This document shows, piece after piece, positions 11,049 to 24,072 of a stretch of DNA of 64,000 nt. Within the stretch, counting starts at the first letter, position 1. Each line of letters begins with the position of its first letter. Origin of the DNA: Siphonodentalium dalli (Eukaryota > Mollusca > Scaphopoda > Gadilida > Siphonodentaliidae); the NCBI GenBank assembly GCA_032622095.1, contig CP136067.1:42265549-42329548 (forward strand). Direction: 5' to 3'. A program made the position numbers and the translations under genes. The notes under the pieces are model-generated. The model saw only the letters and a program-made list of their open reading frames with translations. It did not search any database and was not told where the DNA came from.

Positions 11049-11639
11049 TTAAAGGGGTACTGTACGCCATTTTCATTAAATTTCCAGTGACAACAACGAT
11101 CTAATATCGATAATATATAGAAACATAAGTAATTTGAGTCGACGATGTATTCTGTAAACGCTCAGGTTAATAGGCTATCTTAAAATTTAATAATTTAAAA
11201 GTTAATAATTTGATATAAATTGAATTTATGACTGGAGCCATAAAATGGCGTCAATTAAATTAGGATTTTCCGTAATCATATAAAGTAATTGAGGGATACT
11301 GGATTGTTAAACCGATCGCACACACGATCGCTTAAAATATTATGATGATACGGGGAGAACACCCAAGCCACTCACTGACTAGCGACGATACAATAACTTA
11401 AATGATTATATGGGACTAGTATGCATATAATATAACTGTTATTTGATTCATTTGGTTGAAAACTGTACAAAAATTACTCGACAACGACAATTTGTATTTT
11501 TGCATTCCGGTAAATTTGCCATCCGTAACACTACTTCGTACTCAACAGACATTCAAATAATGGAAAAATTGTTACCTTATTCTCCGACTCGGAGACTATA
11601 GAAACCAACAACAACATTTGGCGTACAGTACCCCTTTAA
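11049..11639. mobile_element. TTAA-flanked element with 17-bp terminal inverted repeats
   Basis: The left end TTAAAGGGGTACTGTACGCC and the right end GGCGTACAGTACCCCTTTAA are exact complements. TTAA at both ends fits piggyBac-type insertion, although TTAA could be part of the repeat itself. There is no transposase frame. A similar GTGTACAGTACCCC end lies near 35018. Confidence 0.75.
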
Positions 11640-11939
11640 TTGATCAGCTATAACAAGAAAAATACTAAGCGAAAAGTTATCACAAAACTTGATCAAGAAA
11701 ATATGAGTAAAGAATATTCCACTATTCAATATCCGGTAGCTTTTTTGAGGCATGCTTGCTTACGGATCGCCAATGAGTATGTAGTATCCTAAATGTGTAT
11801 GCATATGTACATATGTTACAAAATATATTCTCTCTAAAATGCAGTAAAATGCAGATAAAATTGGCCAGTGCCAATTGTACAACGGCGGCCATGTTGGACA
11901 CCATTTTGTCTGTGATTTCTACACGGCCACCCAGTTTTC

Positions 11940-12600
11940 ATGCTTACAGTCTTAACCAGAGACGTGGCGATATGGGGGGTTTGGGGTGGTGCCAAAATTT
12001 TCAACAGTTGGAAATTGCATTCTGCCAAGACATTAGTTGGAAATTTCACACCAACAATAGATTTAAAATGTTCTTGTAGTTTGATTTTCAAACAATATAT
12101 TGCATATTTTACTATTTTTTGTCAAAATGTTGAACTGAAATGGTCATCAGTTGGAAATGTTCAAACTTTAGGGGGTGACAGGTTGGAAATTCCCAACACT
12201 TGGAAAGTTTGTGTCCTGGTCCCTCCCACGTGGCCAGTCAAAAACTGCTAGTTAATTTAAGAAAACATTATTGTCATACATTTGGTCAACATTGTCATTT
12301 TCATCAGTTGGAAATTTTCCAACTCTAGGAAGGCTTGAGGCTAGTCTAGATCCTAGGATTTTGCGATTTTAATTTTCAGTGTCCCTCCCGTGGCCAATAC
12401 AAAACTGCTAATTAATTTAACAAAACAATATTTTACTACATTTGGTCAAACTTGTGGACTGATATGGTCATCAGTGTGAGAATTTGCCGACCTGATGGGT
12501 ATGAGGTTTGAAATTTCCAACACAAAGAAAGCTTCAGTTGAGGCCAGTCTAGATGCTATAGGATTTGCGATTTTCTGGTATAGTTTTCAAAATTTTCTCA
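11940..12600. repeat. Degenerate repeat region rich in GTTGGAAATT
   Basis: At least two diverged units of roughly 200-300 bases share CATCAGTTGGAAAT, TCCCTCCC(A)CGTGGCCA and AAAACTGCTA(A/G)TTAATTTAA. The left part (11950-12075) matches the reverse complement of 61865-61995, and part of it resembles 26340-26410. This is a dispersed repeat of unknown class. Confidence 0.6.
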
Positions 12601-14603
12601 TACCGGACAGAACAACCATGGTCGGCCCGGTGTGTCCTGGTCTCTTGCCCGTAGCCGTGTGCATTTATTTGTCTGGAGTTAGACCACTAGATGTTAGGAT
12701 TTATGCAATTTTCAGGTTTAAAATATCTTAATGTTCTCATACCGGGAATATAGAACCATGGTTTATGAATATATAGGATATTATGCCTGAGCACTGAGAT
12801 CAAGGGTGCAAATGGAATTATGCAGAACTTGTGTTTGGTCTGATTCTGATTCAAGTGGGGGGGGGGGTGCAGTTGGAATTCCCAAGGTGGTCTTAATGTG
12901 TTGAAGGAACATAGTGAGAAAAATATTTTCAAAATATATACACTCTGTCCAGTGTACTCTCATCATATTAAACGAGGTAATTGGTTTAAGCCGGAACACA
13001 ACTTAAATTTCGACCAAACAAAAACGAAAATTAACACTTCTGAATGTAAAAATAAATATTAGAACATTCTAGCTTGATTACTAAGTGTTCTTAAGCACGG
13101 TATGCAAACGTATATGCATGAAAGAAGGCATCCATGTAGGTCGAACTGATCCGATATTGGTATCGCAGTGCGATGGCGTTTATCCACGCCAGATAGGGGA
13201 AGGGTTAAGTTTTTAGGCAATATTAAGTTATCAGTACGGGTTACCCATCATATTTCAACATATTTATATAGAAAAATTACAGTATCGCTAGCAATAACAT
13301 TTGGTAATAATTCGCGGATTTATTGTACGGTGTCCGCGCTCATATATCTGAAAAACGGTTGAAAAAATCAATACATTTCATTCTATGACAACCATGATGA
13401 CGATAATATGCGACCAAGCTCGGCATAGGTTATTCCACTAATTTCTCCTTGAAATCAAAATAGTTTAGTGGGCTTCCTGGAACAACCTTTTTGAATTTGC
13501 CGTCGATTTATTTATTGGACCGTGCCAATCCACATGCAATGAATAATATCACACCCGTGACGTGCATGTGTGCGAGATGCCAATGAATACGACAATAGCA
13601 AGAAATCTCGAGGGCTCGGGGAGTGCAGGGTAGAATGATTATTTCGAACACTCGTACTGGCCTATGCCTATGGGGATGTAACGTGGAATTGGGTCGAAAA
13701 AATATCTTCCCCAAGTGTGTTCTATTGATAATATATTGGCAGCAAATACATGGACCAAAACGAACCCTGATATAGTCGATGTTAAATAAAATATCAGCGA
13801 AAGGTACCTGTCTTTTGTTGACAGTCACTACACACTGACTCTAGCACATACGGGAATCCAACTCATATAAATATTAAAAACTTAATCGCATTTCCAGTTC
13901 AGTGATTCTAGTCGCAAACGATTACCATTTATCAAAGTTCCATTTGTGACCACGTGAATACAATCGCCGATGAGATAGGGCTATTTCTATTCATTATATA
14001 TCGACCACAGTTCATGATAATTTTTTTTAGCAACACATGCAGACGCTTGGGGTGTTGCATAATACTATTTTCAGTCGCGTTTTCTCTCTCCCAGAATTTT
14101 ACCCACAATTATTGAACAACAATTGCAGTTTAAATACGAAAATTTACTTTCAAAGGAATGTTCGAAGTAAATTAAACTTACACGGTTACAAATCAGAAAG
14201 TTGAATGGGATGCGGCTATATATTCTACAAGAAATGCAGCTGAAAAATGCGCATGGACTTCTATATAAAAAAAAATCCTTGACTGGTTTACATTATATAC
14301 ATTCCGGCTTTCGGTATCATAATCCTGAAATCTGGAAACGACACTAATGCGCTCACGAATGTTTAATTGTAGTTAAATGCATTTATAAGCCTGGTCATAT
14401 ATAATTGTAAGAAGCACAACCCTTCAAAATCCCACTCCACACTCATGCAGATTGAAGATTGCAGATGTTCGCCACTAATCAACATCCCCCCTTACTAGTG
14501 ATTGTAGAACAATCAGTGTTTAGTATAGGATGCTTTGGACACTAATATATAGTGTGTATTTTCCACAAACGGTAAAATGTTTAGGAAAAACATAAACTGT
14601 TCT
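12601..14603. other. Stretch without recognisable gene
   Basis: The longest open frame (13508-13828, minus) shows no domain, splice context or repeat that would support it. A G run lies at about 12857-12866. Confidence 0.5.
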
Positions 14604-14604
14604 T

Positions 14605-15449
14605 AGGGTGGATACACACATGCATGTAATCTCTGTAATTATCGTGTATTTGGCGTTTTACATGGATCATACAGACCATGTAATATGTGTCCGTTGACAA
14701 CCCAATCATTGCGGCAATGTTTGACCACAGTGAGCCAAGCTCTGATCGTGCAGATAGCCGTTGACTGAACAAAGTCGTTAGGCCGCTTAAAATAATTGTT
14801 CGCGCGATAATCCAAATGTTGGACTTTCTGTTTAAATCATTGTCAGCCTTCTCTTGATTTTTATACTGGTGATGACCCCAGGATTTCCCCAACGCAGGGG
14901 CTATTGTCACAACATGGGGGCGATATTATCAGGATGTCCTTACGCATGCAGGGGCTATATGATCACCGACTTGGGGCTATACATGATCCCGAAAGCTACC
15001 AGGCGGGGTGGCTAACTCTGAGCTATTTAAGTAAAACATATTATATTGTACCTTCTTGCCAAGATTATTCCGACTGATACATTCAACTAAGTCCCTTGGC
15101 GATTTGAAGCTTTCGAAACCCCACGCCAAGCAAGCTTCATTGTCGAAAATGTTCTATATCAAGCCTGTATACACCAGATGTGTCGCTTCTGGTGTTCGTG
15201 CATTAAGAAAATGCCAGATATCCCACAGACTTAACTAATTTCCACATCCGTAAGAGAAGATATGTTTTGGACTGGCCTTAAATGGCCTGATAGTAGAGAG
15301 TTTGACTTCGGTTATGACTACTCACTTGTCTGGCCTGTTAACAATGAACCGCTCGCGCTCAGGTGATTAAAGTTGTCAATTATTGGTGTGGCCATGTAAA
15401 ATACATGTATTTTACATACAGAGAGTACATGCATGTGTGTATCCACCCT
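14605..15449. mobile_element. TA-flanked element with ~30-bp terminal inverted repeats
   Basis: GGGTGGATACACACATGCAT at the left is complementary to the right end, and pairing continues to about 30 bases with two mismatches. TA lies immediately outside both ends, as in Tc1/mariner-type insertion. Interior frames (14581-14910 minus and 15056-15238 plus) have no recognisable transposase motif. The element is about 845 bases, long for a MITE. Confidence 0.7.
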
Positions 15450-16220
15450 ATGATCCACCGGGGACAGCAGAATCAAGAGGGTTGTCTATCTGCCGTCCAC
15501 GTACATAGTATATAGTCCATTGCGACCATCACATCCACTGACATCAAGCTGTACTACATTTAATTAATATAACACACTGGCCCTGAGTGTCATAGTCTGG
15601 AAATAACAGATTCCTCCACGAAGTTGACATTTCAAGATTTCTATTGTTTGTGTATTGACCCCCCCCCCCCCTTTCCAATCCATAACTTAACCTGAAGACA
15701 GCTAAAAGTTTTGAACCACGTATAATGTTTTTTAGTATTATTATGTCTTTGCTGTTTATCACAGAACAAAAGTACATTAGTAAACATTTGTATACATAAT
15801 ATATATTAATAACTTGATGAATTAATGGGTTTTATATTAATACATATTTACACGCTAAGTCCACCCATATGTGTATAGACCTGATATAAACAATGCATAA
15901 TGTCATACTATGCTATTGCTATATTTGCCGTATACTATGCCCAACACCATAAGTTGCGACAGGCGGAAAGCGTTAAATGATTTCCAATTTCAATTTTGGC
16001 TTATAATATAATTTCTTTGATTATCGACATATATTTCTTCTCATGTGTATTAAACGCACATATTAAATAAAAAGCAAAAATATTTAACTGTGTGCATACA
16101 GTCTATAAAATCTATGAATGCAAGCTTATCGATTCTGACACCAGCTTACCGGGAAAAACTTATATCAGAGGCACATAAACTCATTCAGGATATATCTCCG
16201 ATATATTGTTCACGCCAGTC
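15450..16220. other. Stretch without recognisable gene
   Basis: AT-rich; a C run lies at about 15658-15671. Nothing else is recognised. Confidence 0.5.
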
Positions 16221-16919
16221 TCATATGTCACACAGTGCCTGTTTAATAAATATGCATACCCTCTTCATAATTTCTAGATTATCAACAGATAGAAGACCAA
16301 TAAATTTATCAAGGTTGGGAAGCTCCCAATAATACGATGGTATGAATTTTTCTCTGATAGACTGAATTTGTTTGCATACGATAATAAAATGATATTCATC
16401 TCCGAGACCCTCCCCACATGCGGAGCAGAGTCTTTGTTCTCGTGACACGGCTTTCCATCTACCACTCCCAATGGCCAAACGATGGTTTGTTGTTCTAATC
16501 TTTGTCATGTATTCTGCCAGATATCTAGGCAATATTAGCAAATAGCCACTCATTTTAAGGTCGGACTTTATTTCTTTGTAAAGGATACTCTTTGATGAAG
16601 AAAGAATATATTGGCGCCATTCTAATTCAAATTGACTTGTCATGTCCATTTTAAATTGTCTGATGGTCCCCTTAGACAAGGGAGAGTTAGCTGAATATGA
16701 ACTTTTGGCATTTACCTCTTCGAAAATCACCTGTATAAATTCAAACCATTTCAAATCAGCACCGGAAGACTCCGATAAAACTCGCGACAATCTATATAGT
16801 TTCTTCACTAGATTTGAACCATATTCAGAAACGGTTCTTGACAAAAATGCCAGTGCACGGCATTTGGTGTCGTCCTGTTTCTCCGTACACCGTGTAATTT
16901 GGTGTACTGGACTTCATAC
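16221..16919 (-). pseudogene. C-terminal fragment of a non-LTR retrotransposon ORF2 (post-RT region)
   Basis: An open frame of about 230 residues runs on the minus strand from just after a stop near 16919 to a TGA at 16221. Its C-terminal third has the arrangement typical of LINE proteins downstream of the reverse transcriptase: a basic segment with TTNHRLAIGSGRW, then REQRLCSACGEGLGDEYHF followed by a C, i.e. C-x2-C-x7-H-x4-C. This zinc-knuckle-like module is well known from jockey/CR1-type ORF2 proteins. The catalytic reverse transcriptase and endonuclease are absent, so this is a 5'-truncated copy, as LINE insertions usually are. The frame has stayed open, suggesting moderate age. No polyA tail is obvious after the stop. 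Confidence 0.65.
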
Positions 16920-17579
16920 CAAGTAGAATTTTGCTAAATTTTAGGTGGACAAATTCGATAAACAACACCTGCATGCATGCATTCATGTCATGCAACACTG
17001 GACCATAGTCCTAATCCGAACTCATCAATCAATTAAATCTCTGAATTTGTCAAATTATCTTATTATTGTCACTCCTAATTAGCTATGACAAACACACTAT
17101 GTCACCAGAAAGACTCTGTCAAATTACTATGTTATATTACCGACTATTTACCGTTAAAAAGAGTACAGGACAAATTCATACAACAGAGCCAAATGAAACA
17201 CGACAACAACAGACATTAGTATATTCACATATTAGGATATAGATATCCCCATAACACCGGATACATGTATATAATGTATATATATATTGTATCTCACGTG
17301 ACTTTGTTATTGAAATCAAGCTTTCCGATTGGTTGGCTACTCGACTCTATTAGTCGTAGTTGTATACTACGCCTTCAAGTCTCTCCCATCGTGCACTATG
17401 CATATGTAGTTTTGACTACTAAAAATAGTAACGAACACTACATCAAACTTTGTTCCGAAACTACTTGTTATTTCGCCGCTGATCCAAATTAAAGCTTCAG
17501 TAAGGCGAACATCAATTGTCTGAACTTAGTAAAAGTTGAAAATAGTAGTTTCCTACTGCTAAATCAAAATTACACAAAG

Positions 17580-17706
17580 GTAAATCATAATGAGGTTTAG
17601 AGAGACTTACATTCAGTAAATTATAATGAGGTTTTAAGAGACTTACATTCAGTAAATTATAATGAGGTTTTAAGAGACTTACATTCAGTAAATTATAATG
17701 AGGTTT
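17580..17706 (+). repeat. 36-bp tandem array (3.5 units)
   Basis: Units at 17580, 17616 and 17652, with a partial unit at 17688, each contain GTAAATTATAATGAGG and GACTTACATTCA. The array recurs in the second large copy at 19151-19277. Confidence 0.95.
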
Positions 17707-17737
17707 GTAATTTCTGCATTTGTTCGATACAATATAA

Positions 17738-17880
17738 TAATTAGAGCATGACTTGTCGTGAAATACGCCGATATAGTGCATAGTGCGGTTGTGTAGTTCA
17801 CTCCGCTTCGCGTCGTGAACTACACAACCTCACTATGCACTGTATCGGCGTATTTCACTCCAAGTCATGCTCTATTTATT
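17738..17880. repeat. Large foldback, ~63-bp arms, GC-rich loop
   Basis: Arms at about 17738-17800 and 17815-17880 pair nearly perfectly (for example GTGTAGTTCAC with GTGAACTACAC). The loop is TCCGCTTCGCGTC. It is duplicated at about 19309-19451. Confidence 0.9.
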
Positions 17881-19074
17881 AAATATTCTTTTCTTTGTAA
17901 ATACTTCTTTCTCTGTACTTCTCTATGTTCATGCGAATTATGAGAATAAATCATCATCATTATATACACAACAAAGAAAAGACTACAACAATCGCGTCCT
18001 CAGCGTTCGGCAGTTGGAAACGAACTCTTTCGAAGTCTTACTTTATTAAAGATGAACTATCTCTTCCCAGTAAGATATATATATATTCTAGGGTATAAAA
18101 TAATAGATATGAATCGACGACTTCTGTCCGGAACAGCTTCTATCAATTAATATAAATTTTATTTATAATTTCTTATCACATCCGCGGGACAGTTTTAGGA
18201 GCTATTTTTAGAACAGATGTCCGCGCGAAAATGTTTGAAGCGTACCAAGATCGTACAAAGAAGGAGAACTCTATCTTGTTACCACCCTTAATCACGGAAA
18301 ATTGGCTATCAACAAAGATATTTACCGCTAATTACTATCCAAATAAACACTTTAGTATTCCTTTGTAGACAAATAATATAAGCCATCTTCAGTTTTATTT
18401 GTATTTTATTCACATAATAGCTATTTGTAGTCTTGAAATTGCGATTTATAAAAATGATGTTGTTGTTTTAATATTGACCCGAAAGAGATAGACCATCTTT
18501 AATCAGTTGTGGTGGGTTCTACGAGATCAATATCTGATGATGTTTTCCTCGGAGAATACTAGTATCTTAACTACCCACATGCAGTGGCCAACCATAAGCA
18601 TTCTTATTACTTCCGGGCAGGGTATATCTAATCCATCTTTGGTAACAATAGATGTGAACAGACATGACTATGCAAAACCTCTGCTTGTTGGAATACTCAA
18701 GCATAGAGTTTACAACAACCGCTTTGATCAACGCCATTGGAAGAGCATTTGGACGATGGTTATATATTGATGTGGCCCTATATAGTTAATTCAGAATAAA
18801 TGTGGTCAATTGTTCATCTGTGCCAGCATCGCCTATTGTTGTTTTGCTACCGAGTGTCGTGCATTGAAATGATGTGCTGACACATCACTAGTATTCTCTG
18901 AACTTGACAACGTGGCTCTGCGACTGACAACAGAATCGAGAACAGCCAATGTATTTCTCGAATTGTGAGTACTTGAGCACTTTCACCTTCGGGGACATGG
19001 CCATGTGTCATAGGGCTTCAGTCAAATCGGACTGTAGTGGAGTTTAAATTTTAGACCATTAGCATTGTGGGTAC

Positions 19075-20647
19075 GGCGAACATCAATTGTCTGAACTTAG
19101 TTAAAGTTGAAAATAGTAGTTTCCTACTGCTAAATCAAAATTACACAAAGGTAAATTATAATGAGGTTTAGAGAGACTTACATTCAGTAAATTATAATGA
19201 GGTTTTAAGAGACTTACATTCAGTAAATTATAATGAGGTTTTAAGAGACTTACATTCAGTAAATTATAATGAGGTTTGTAATTTCTGCATTTGTTCGATA
19301 CAATATAATAATTAGAGCATGACTTGTCGTGAAATACGCCGATATAGTGCATAGTGCGGTTGTGTAGTTCACTCCGCTTCGCGTCGTGAACTACACAACC
19401 TCACTATGCACTGTATCGGCGTATTTCACTCCAAGTCATGCTCTATTTATTAAATATTCTTTTCTTTGTAAATACTTCTTTCTCTGTACTTCTCTATGTT
19501 CATGCGAATTATGAGAATAAATCATCATCATTATATACACAACAAAGAAAAGACTACAACAATCGCGTCCTCAGCGTTCGGCAGTTGGAAACGAACTCTT
19601 TCGAAGTCTTACTTTATTAAAGATGAACTATCTCTTCCCAGTAAGATATATATATATATTCTAGGGTATAAAATAATAGATATGAATCGACGACTTCTGT
19701 CCGGAACAGCTTCTATCAATTAATATAAATTTTATTTATAATTTCTTATCACATCCGCGGGACAGTTTTAGGGGCTATTTTTAGAACAGATGTCCGCGCG
19801 AAAATGTTTGAAGCGTACCAAGATCGTACAAAGAAGGAGAACTCTATCTTGTTACCACCCTTAATCACGGAAAATTGGCTATCAACAAAGATATTTACCG
19901 CTAATTACTATCCAAATAAACACTTTAGTATTCCTTTGTAGACAAATAATATAAGCCATCTTCAGTTTTATTTGTATTTTATTCACATAATAGCTATTTG
20001 TAGTCTTGAAATTGCGATTTATAAAAATGATGTTGTTGTTTTAATATTGACCCGAAAGAGATAGACCATCTTTAATCAGTTGTGGTGGGTTCTATGAGAT
20101 CAATAGCTGATGATGTTTTCCACGGAGAATACTAGTATCTTAACTACCCACATGCAGTGGCCAACCATAAGCATTCTTATTACTTCCGGGCAGGGTATAT
20201 CTAATCCATCTTTGGTAACAATAGATGTGAACAGACATGACTATGCAAAACCTCTGCTTGTTGGAATACTCAAGCATAGAGTTTACAACAACCGCTTTGA
20301 TCAACGCCATTGGAAGAGCATTTGGACGATGTTTATATATTGACGTGACCCTATATAGTTAATTCAGAATAAATGTGGTCAATTGTTCATCTGTGCCAGC
20401 ATCGCCTATTGTTGTTTTGCTACCGAGTGTCGTGCATTGAAATGATGTGCTGACACATCACCAGTATTCTCTGAACTTGACAACGTGGCTCTGCGACTGA
20501 CAACAGAATCGAGAACAGCCAATGTATTTCTCGAATTGTGAGTACTTGAGCACTTTCACCTTCGGGGACATGGCCATGTGTCATAGGGCTTCAGTCAAAT
20601 CGGACTGTAGTGGAGTTTAAATTTTAGACCATTAGCATTGTGGGTAC
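19075..20647 (+). repeat. 1.57-kb tandem duplication, copy 2
   Basis: Head-to-tail copy of 17504-19074. It is two bases longer because of one extra TA in the run near 19645. Scattered single-base differences include GTAAAAG versus GTTAAAG near the start and TCGG versus CACGG near 20120. Confidence 0.95.
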
Positions 20648-20683
20648 ACTAACACACATGTAAATAATCCCATGACACCGTGA

Positions 20684-20702
20684 CCCCCCCCCCCCCCCCC
20701 CC
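20684..20702 (+). repeat. Homopolymer C run
   Basis: About 18 consecutive C bases just outside the second tandem copy. Similar C or G runs occur at about 12857, 15658, 42661, 59052, 59656, 60172, 60366 and 61681. The true length is probably uncertain in the assembly. Confidence 0.9.
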
Positions 20703-21275
20703 GCCACAAATTTCCGATCAGAGCTCTACCAAACTACATGATTGTGACATCGGATTGTCAGCACAAACATATTCTCGAGCTCGATGTGGACACGAATCAC
20801 CCACTCTAAGTGGCCATTACTTTTAAGAAAGATCAGCCGCGGGCCGCAGGGTACAATGGATAACCTGCACAATGCACTAGATGTTAGCTCGAATTCGATT
20901 TTGAAACATGGCTGTATAATATTTACAGACTTATTTATTGCCAAAGTGAACAACTATACAAATTGGGAGAGTCAGAAAACAAATCACCGAGGGTGGAGGC
21001 ATTTCGGACGTAGTGGGGATTAGATTGGTTGCAGGTGTTAAAGGCATTGAAGAATTCATGTCTGTTATACCCTCGGAAGCGGGGCTCCACGACGGGGTGT
21101 GGTACCTTACGTATTGATTGCCTATTATTATGTTTATTCACATTTTATTCAATAAATTGATTAACGTCAATATCTGTTGCCTAACTCCGTGGACTCTTGA
21201 AGAGTCAGAACACTTGAAATTATGTTAACGCCCAACCCCCGGGTCACTCAAAGGGTAGGACGTTACACTATACAC
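20703..21275. other. Stretch without recognisable gene
   Basis: The frames here lack domain or splice support. No repeat seen elsewhere in the window is recognised. Confidence 0.5.
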
Positions 21276-21440
21276 GTCAAAGTTCAGGAGTAGCATTTCC
21301 ATATATGGAATTCATGAATAATTCAAAACTCCATATATGGAAATGATACTCCAGAACTTTGACCTGTAGCACTAAAACTACGGAACCAGGCCTGGTGGAT
21401 CCAATATGGCCGCGAGTTAGTGACAGAGCATATTGACACT
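21276..21440. repeat. Foldback family J, copy 2
   Basis: GTCAAAGTTC..GAGTAGCATTTCC at 21276 pairs with the complement ending at 21363. The centre has two CCATATATGGA palindromes. The right flank, to about 21440, matches 8398-8450. Confidence 0.7.
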
Positions 21441-21542
21441 ACCAACCTCCAGCGATGAAGCAACCCCAGCTGCGACAAATTCGTCCGCATATCAAGGTTA
21501 GCATACTGACAAGATCAATCGACACACGAGCCGATTACTCCC

Positions 21543-21939
21543 TTAACCCTTTACCCAACAAACCGGCCAAAAACGGCCATATAAAGCTGCAACAGCCTAA
21601 ATTATCTTGGGTCTGTCTCAATAAAACCATACAAATATAGATATCATTGGAACCGGCTCATTGACCACATTGTGATGGTTACAGTTATGCCCTGTGCCAA
21701 TGCATTCTCTTATATATGCGAGTCGACCATAGGTCGCCTTGCATATATAAGAGAATGCATTGACCTAAAAAAATTTTTTTTACATTTTTTACCATTTTTT
21801 CTTACATTCTTTAACAATTTTATAATTTTTAATGTGTTAAGCCAATGCATTCTCTTATATATGCGAGGCGACCTATGGTCGACTCGCATATATAAGAGAA
21901 TGCATTGGCACAGGGCCGTTCTGTTGGGTAAAGGGTTAA
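21543..21939. mobile_element. piggyBac-like MITE family A, copy 1
   Basis: TTAACCCTTTACCCAACA at the left and TGTTGGGTAAAGGGTTAA at the right give TTAA sites and a CCC terminus. Between them lies a unique arm (with CGGCCAAAAACGGCC and GGAACCGGCTC), then hairpins at 21697-21763 and 21842-21908 separated by a T-rich spacer. Four other copies in the window are nearly identical. No transposase is encoded. Confidence 0.9.
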
Positions 21940-22098
21940 CGCGTGAGTGGTGCGAAGCAGCCACAATACGAAAAACCTTGCTAAATTGTTGCACATAGGC
22001 GCCACATTTGAACAGCGTATAACATTACAGTAACCCCCCACTTGAACGAAAAACCTAGCCACCGTTATGAAGCTCAGCGGTCCGCCGTTTAGGCAAAT

Positions 22099-22711
22099 GC
22101 AGACAGTCGTGATTTCATATAGTAGACCCAGTGTAGACCCTAGTTGGTATAATAAGATAGATAATGCAGTGGGGTTTTTTTGCAAATACTTCCTGTCAAA
22201 CTTTCCTAGTGACATACATGACAAATTGGTTGTTTGCTTTTTTTAAACCACTTTTTACACAATTCAAACATATCTCTCATACTGTGAGGGTAAACATGTA
22301 TTGTTATTATACTATACTATAACATACATTGGTTATAAAGGATAATTATTGTTTTCCTTCAAATTGATAGTTATAAATTGCGATTTTTGGAAAATTGAAT
22401 TGGGCGCCTTCTTAAACAAAACAAAAACAAAACAAAAAACCAGGTGTTTCTCTGTTATTTTGCACTGTTTATTATACCCCTGTTTGTTAACTGTAATCTC
22501 ATTCCCCGTGAGGGGTCGTAGATTTAAATAAATAAATCAATAAAATACTCTAGTATTTAATATAAATTTATATTAACTTGCAGATATAGCAAAACCTTCT
22601 ATGAATCTTCATTATTATTCATTTAGTTTGAAGTTTGACTACACATTTGTGATTTGTGAACATGTCAGTTATATAGCATTAAATACACATTTGGTTGTTT
22701 GAGATATCAGT
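22099..22711 (+). repeat. 600-bp dispersed direct repeat, copy 1
   Basis: Starts TGCAGACAGTCGTGATTTC and ends GAGATATCA; copy 2 is at 23473-24072. The repeat contains CCCCGTGAGGGGTCGTAGA followed by an (AAAT)n tract. The TG..CA boundaries and the roughly 760-bp spacer raise the possibility of LTRs, but I see no target duplication, primer-binding site or coding interior. Confidence 0.8.
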
Positions 22712-23472
22712 TATCTCCCATCGCTCCGCTGAGATACCACTGACATAAGGACATTTGGTAAGGATTTATTACGTGTTCTTAGTTCTTATGTTTTAGGATT
22801 AAAATTGTCTATGTCTGGCTCAGTTAATATTGTTCTTATCAATACCGAAAGAATTACCATTATTGCAAACGTTTGGTGGTCAAAATAAGATAATATGTGA
22901 CTAAATATAGTTCCCACGATATGTAAAAATAGATGTATCGGTCCGCAAAGTACCATCCTGGTGGCAGTGTTATATCGCAGTGATAACGTAGAGGGCGCTG
23001 CATGGAGTTTGCCGTTTAGGCCCAAGCCGAAGCCTAATCTCCGCGTTGACAACGACTACAATTAGAACACTTTAACCATTGAGCTACCGATGTCCACACA
23101 GCAATACCACATGGAAATACGCAAAGACATTCAATGGTTTCTCCCAATTAAACCACGATGAGGTGAGCAGTGTCGATAGCCACATGAAAGGTTGTTGCTC
23201 TTGGTACTGGCGTTAATACGTTCAGAAGGAGTCGTAATGGGTTCCAGAGTGTAACAAGAATGGCTAGACGGTGTGTGATGTGCTACATTTCTATCGCATC
23301 CCACGTCTTTCTAAATCACATAAAGTTGGTATGCGAGTATGAAATATTTGAAAAGCCACGACTGAAGCCATACTTACTAGGTTTGAATATCTCGGGCCGA
23401 TTAACCCTTTATTTTATAAATACGCATTGGCAAAACTACAAAATAAAATGAAGACTTTCTGATTTATTTTCT
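22712..23472. other. Spacer between the two 600-bp repeats, no gene recognised
   Basis: A small stem (GATATCAGTTATCTC..GAGATACCACTGA) lies across 22684-22745. The remaining sequence has no recognisable domain in any frame. Confidence 0.5.
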
Positions 23473-24072
23473 TGCAGACAGTCATGATTTCATATAGTAG
23501 ACCCAATGTAGACCCTAGTTGGTATAATAAGATAGATAATGCAGTGGGGTTTTTTTGCAAATACTTCCTGTCAAACTTTCTAGTGACCTACATGACAAAT
23601 TGTTTGTTTGCTTTTTTTAAACCACTTTTTACATAATTCAAACATATCTCTCATACTGTGAGGGTAAACATGTGTTGCTATTATACTATACTATAACATA
23701 CATTGGTTATAAAGGATAATGATTTTTTCCTTCAAATTGATAGTTAGAAATTGCCCTTTTTTGGAAAATTGAACAAAACAAAAAAAACAAAAAAAAACAG
23801 GTGTTTCTCTGTTATTTTGCACTGTTTATTATACCCCTGTTTGTTAACTGTAATCTCATACCCCGTGAGGGGTCGTAGATTTAAATAAATCAATCAATAA
23901 ATCTCTAGTATCTAATATCAATTTAATTTAACTTGCAGATATAGCAAAACCTTCAAATCTGTCTATGAATCTTCATCATTATTCATTTAGTTTGAAGTTT
24001 GACTACACATTTGTGATTTGTGAACATGTCAGTTAGCATTAAATACACATTTGGTTGTTTGAGATATCAGTT
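23473..24072 (+). repeat. 600-bp dispersed direct repeat, copy 2
   Basis: Same orientation as 22099-22711, with small indels and scattered substitutions. It ends at GAGATATCAG, after which the two flanks diverge. Confidence 0.8.

Larger units (their letters stand above)
17504..19074 (+). repeat. 1.57-kb tandem duplication, copy 1
   Basis: The unit starts GGCGAACATCAATTGTC and is repeated immediately at 19075. It contains a 36-bp tandem array, a large foldback and about 1.2 kb of unrecognised AT-rich sequence. The copies differ at only a handful of positions, so the duplication is recent or conversion keeps them alike. Confidence 0.95.

Noticed and set aside
14581-14910. 109-codon minus-strand frame with a hydrophobic stretch
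   Set aside because: It starts inside the element interior and runs across its terminal repeat, with no transposase motif and no splice support, so I did not list it as a gene.
17512-17781. Frame with HYNLLNVSLLKP repeats
   Set aside because: It is a translation of the 36-bp tandem repeat and the foldback arm; the same frame in the second copy reflects duplication, not selection.
21672-21998. Open frames of 60-130 codons across the hairpin elements (both strands, also at 29431, 34183 and 47203)
   Set aside because: They are translations of the 67-bp hairpin arms, repeated in every copy in both orientations, with no start context or domain.
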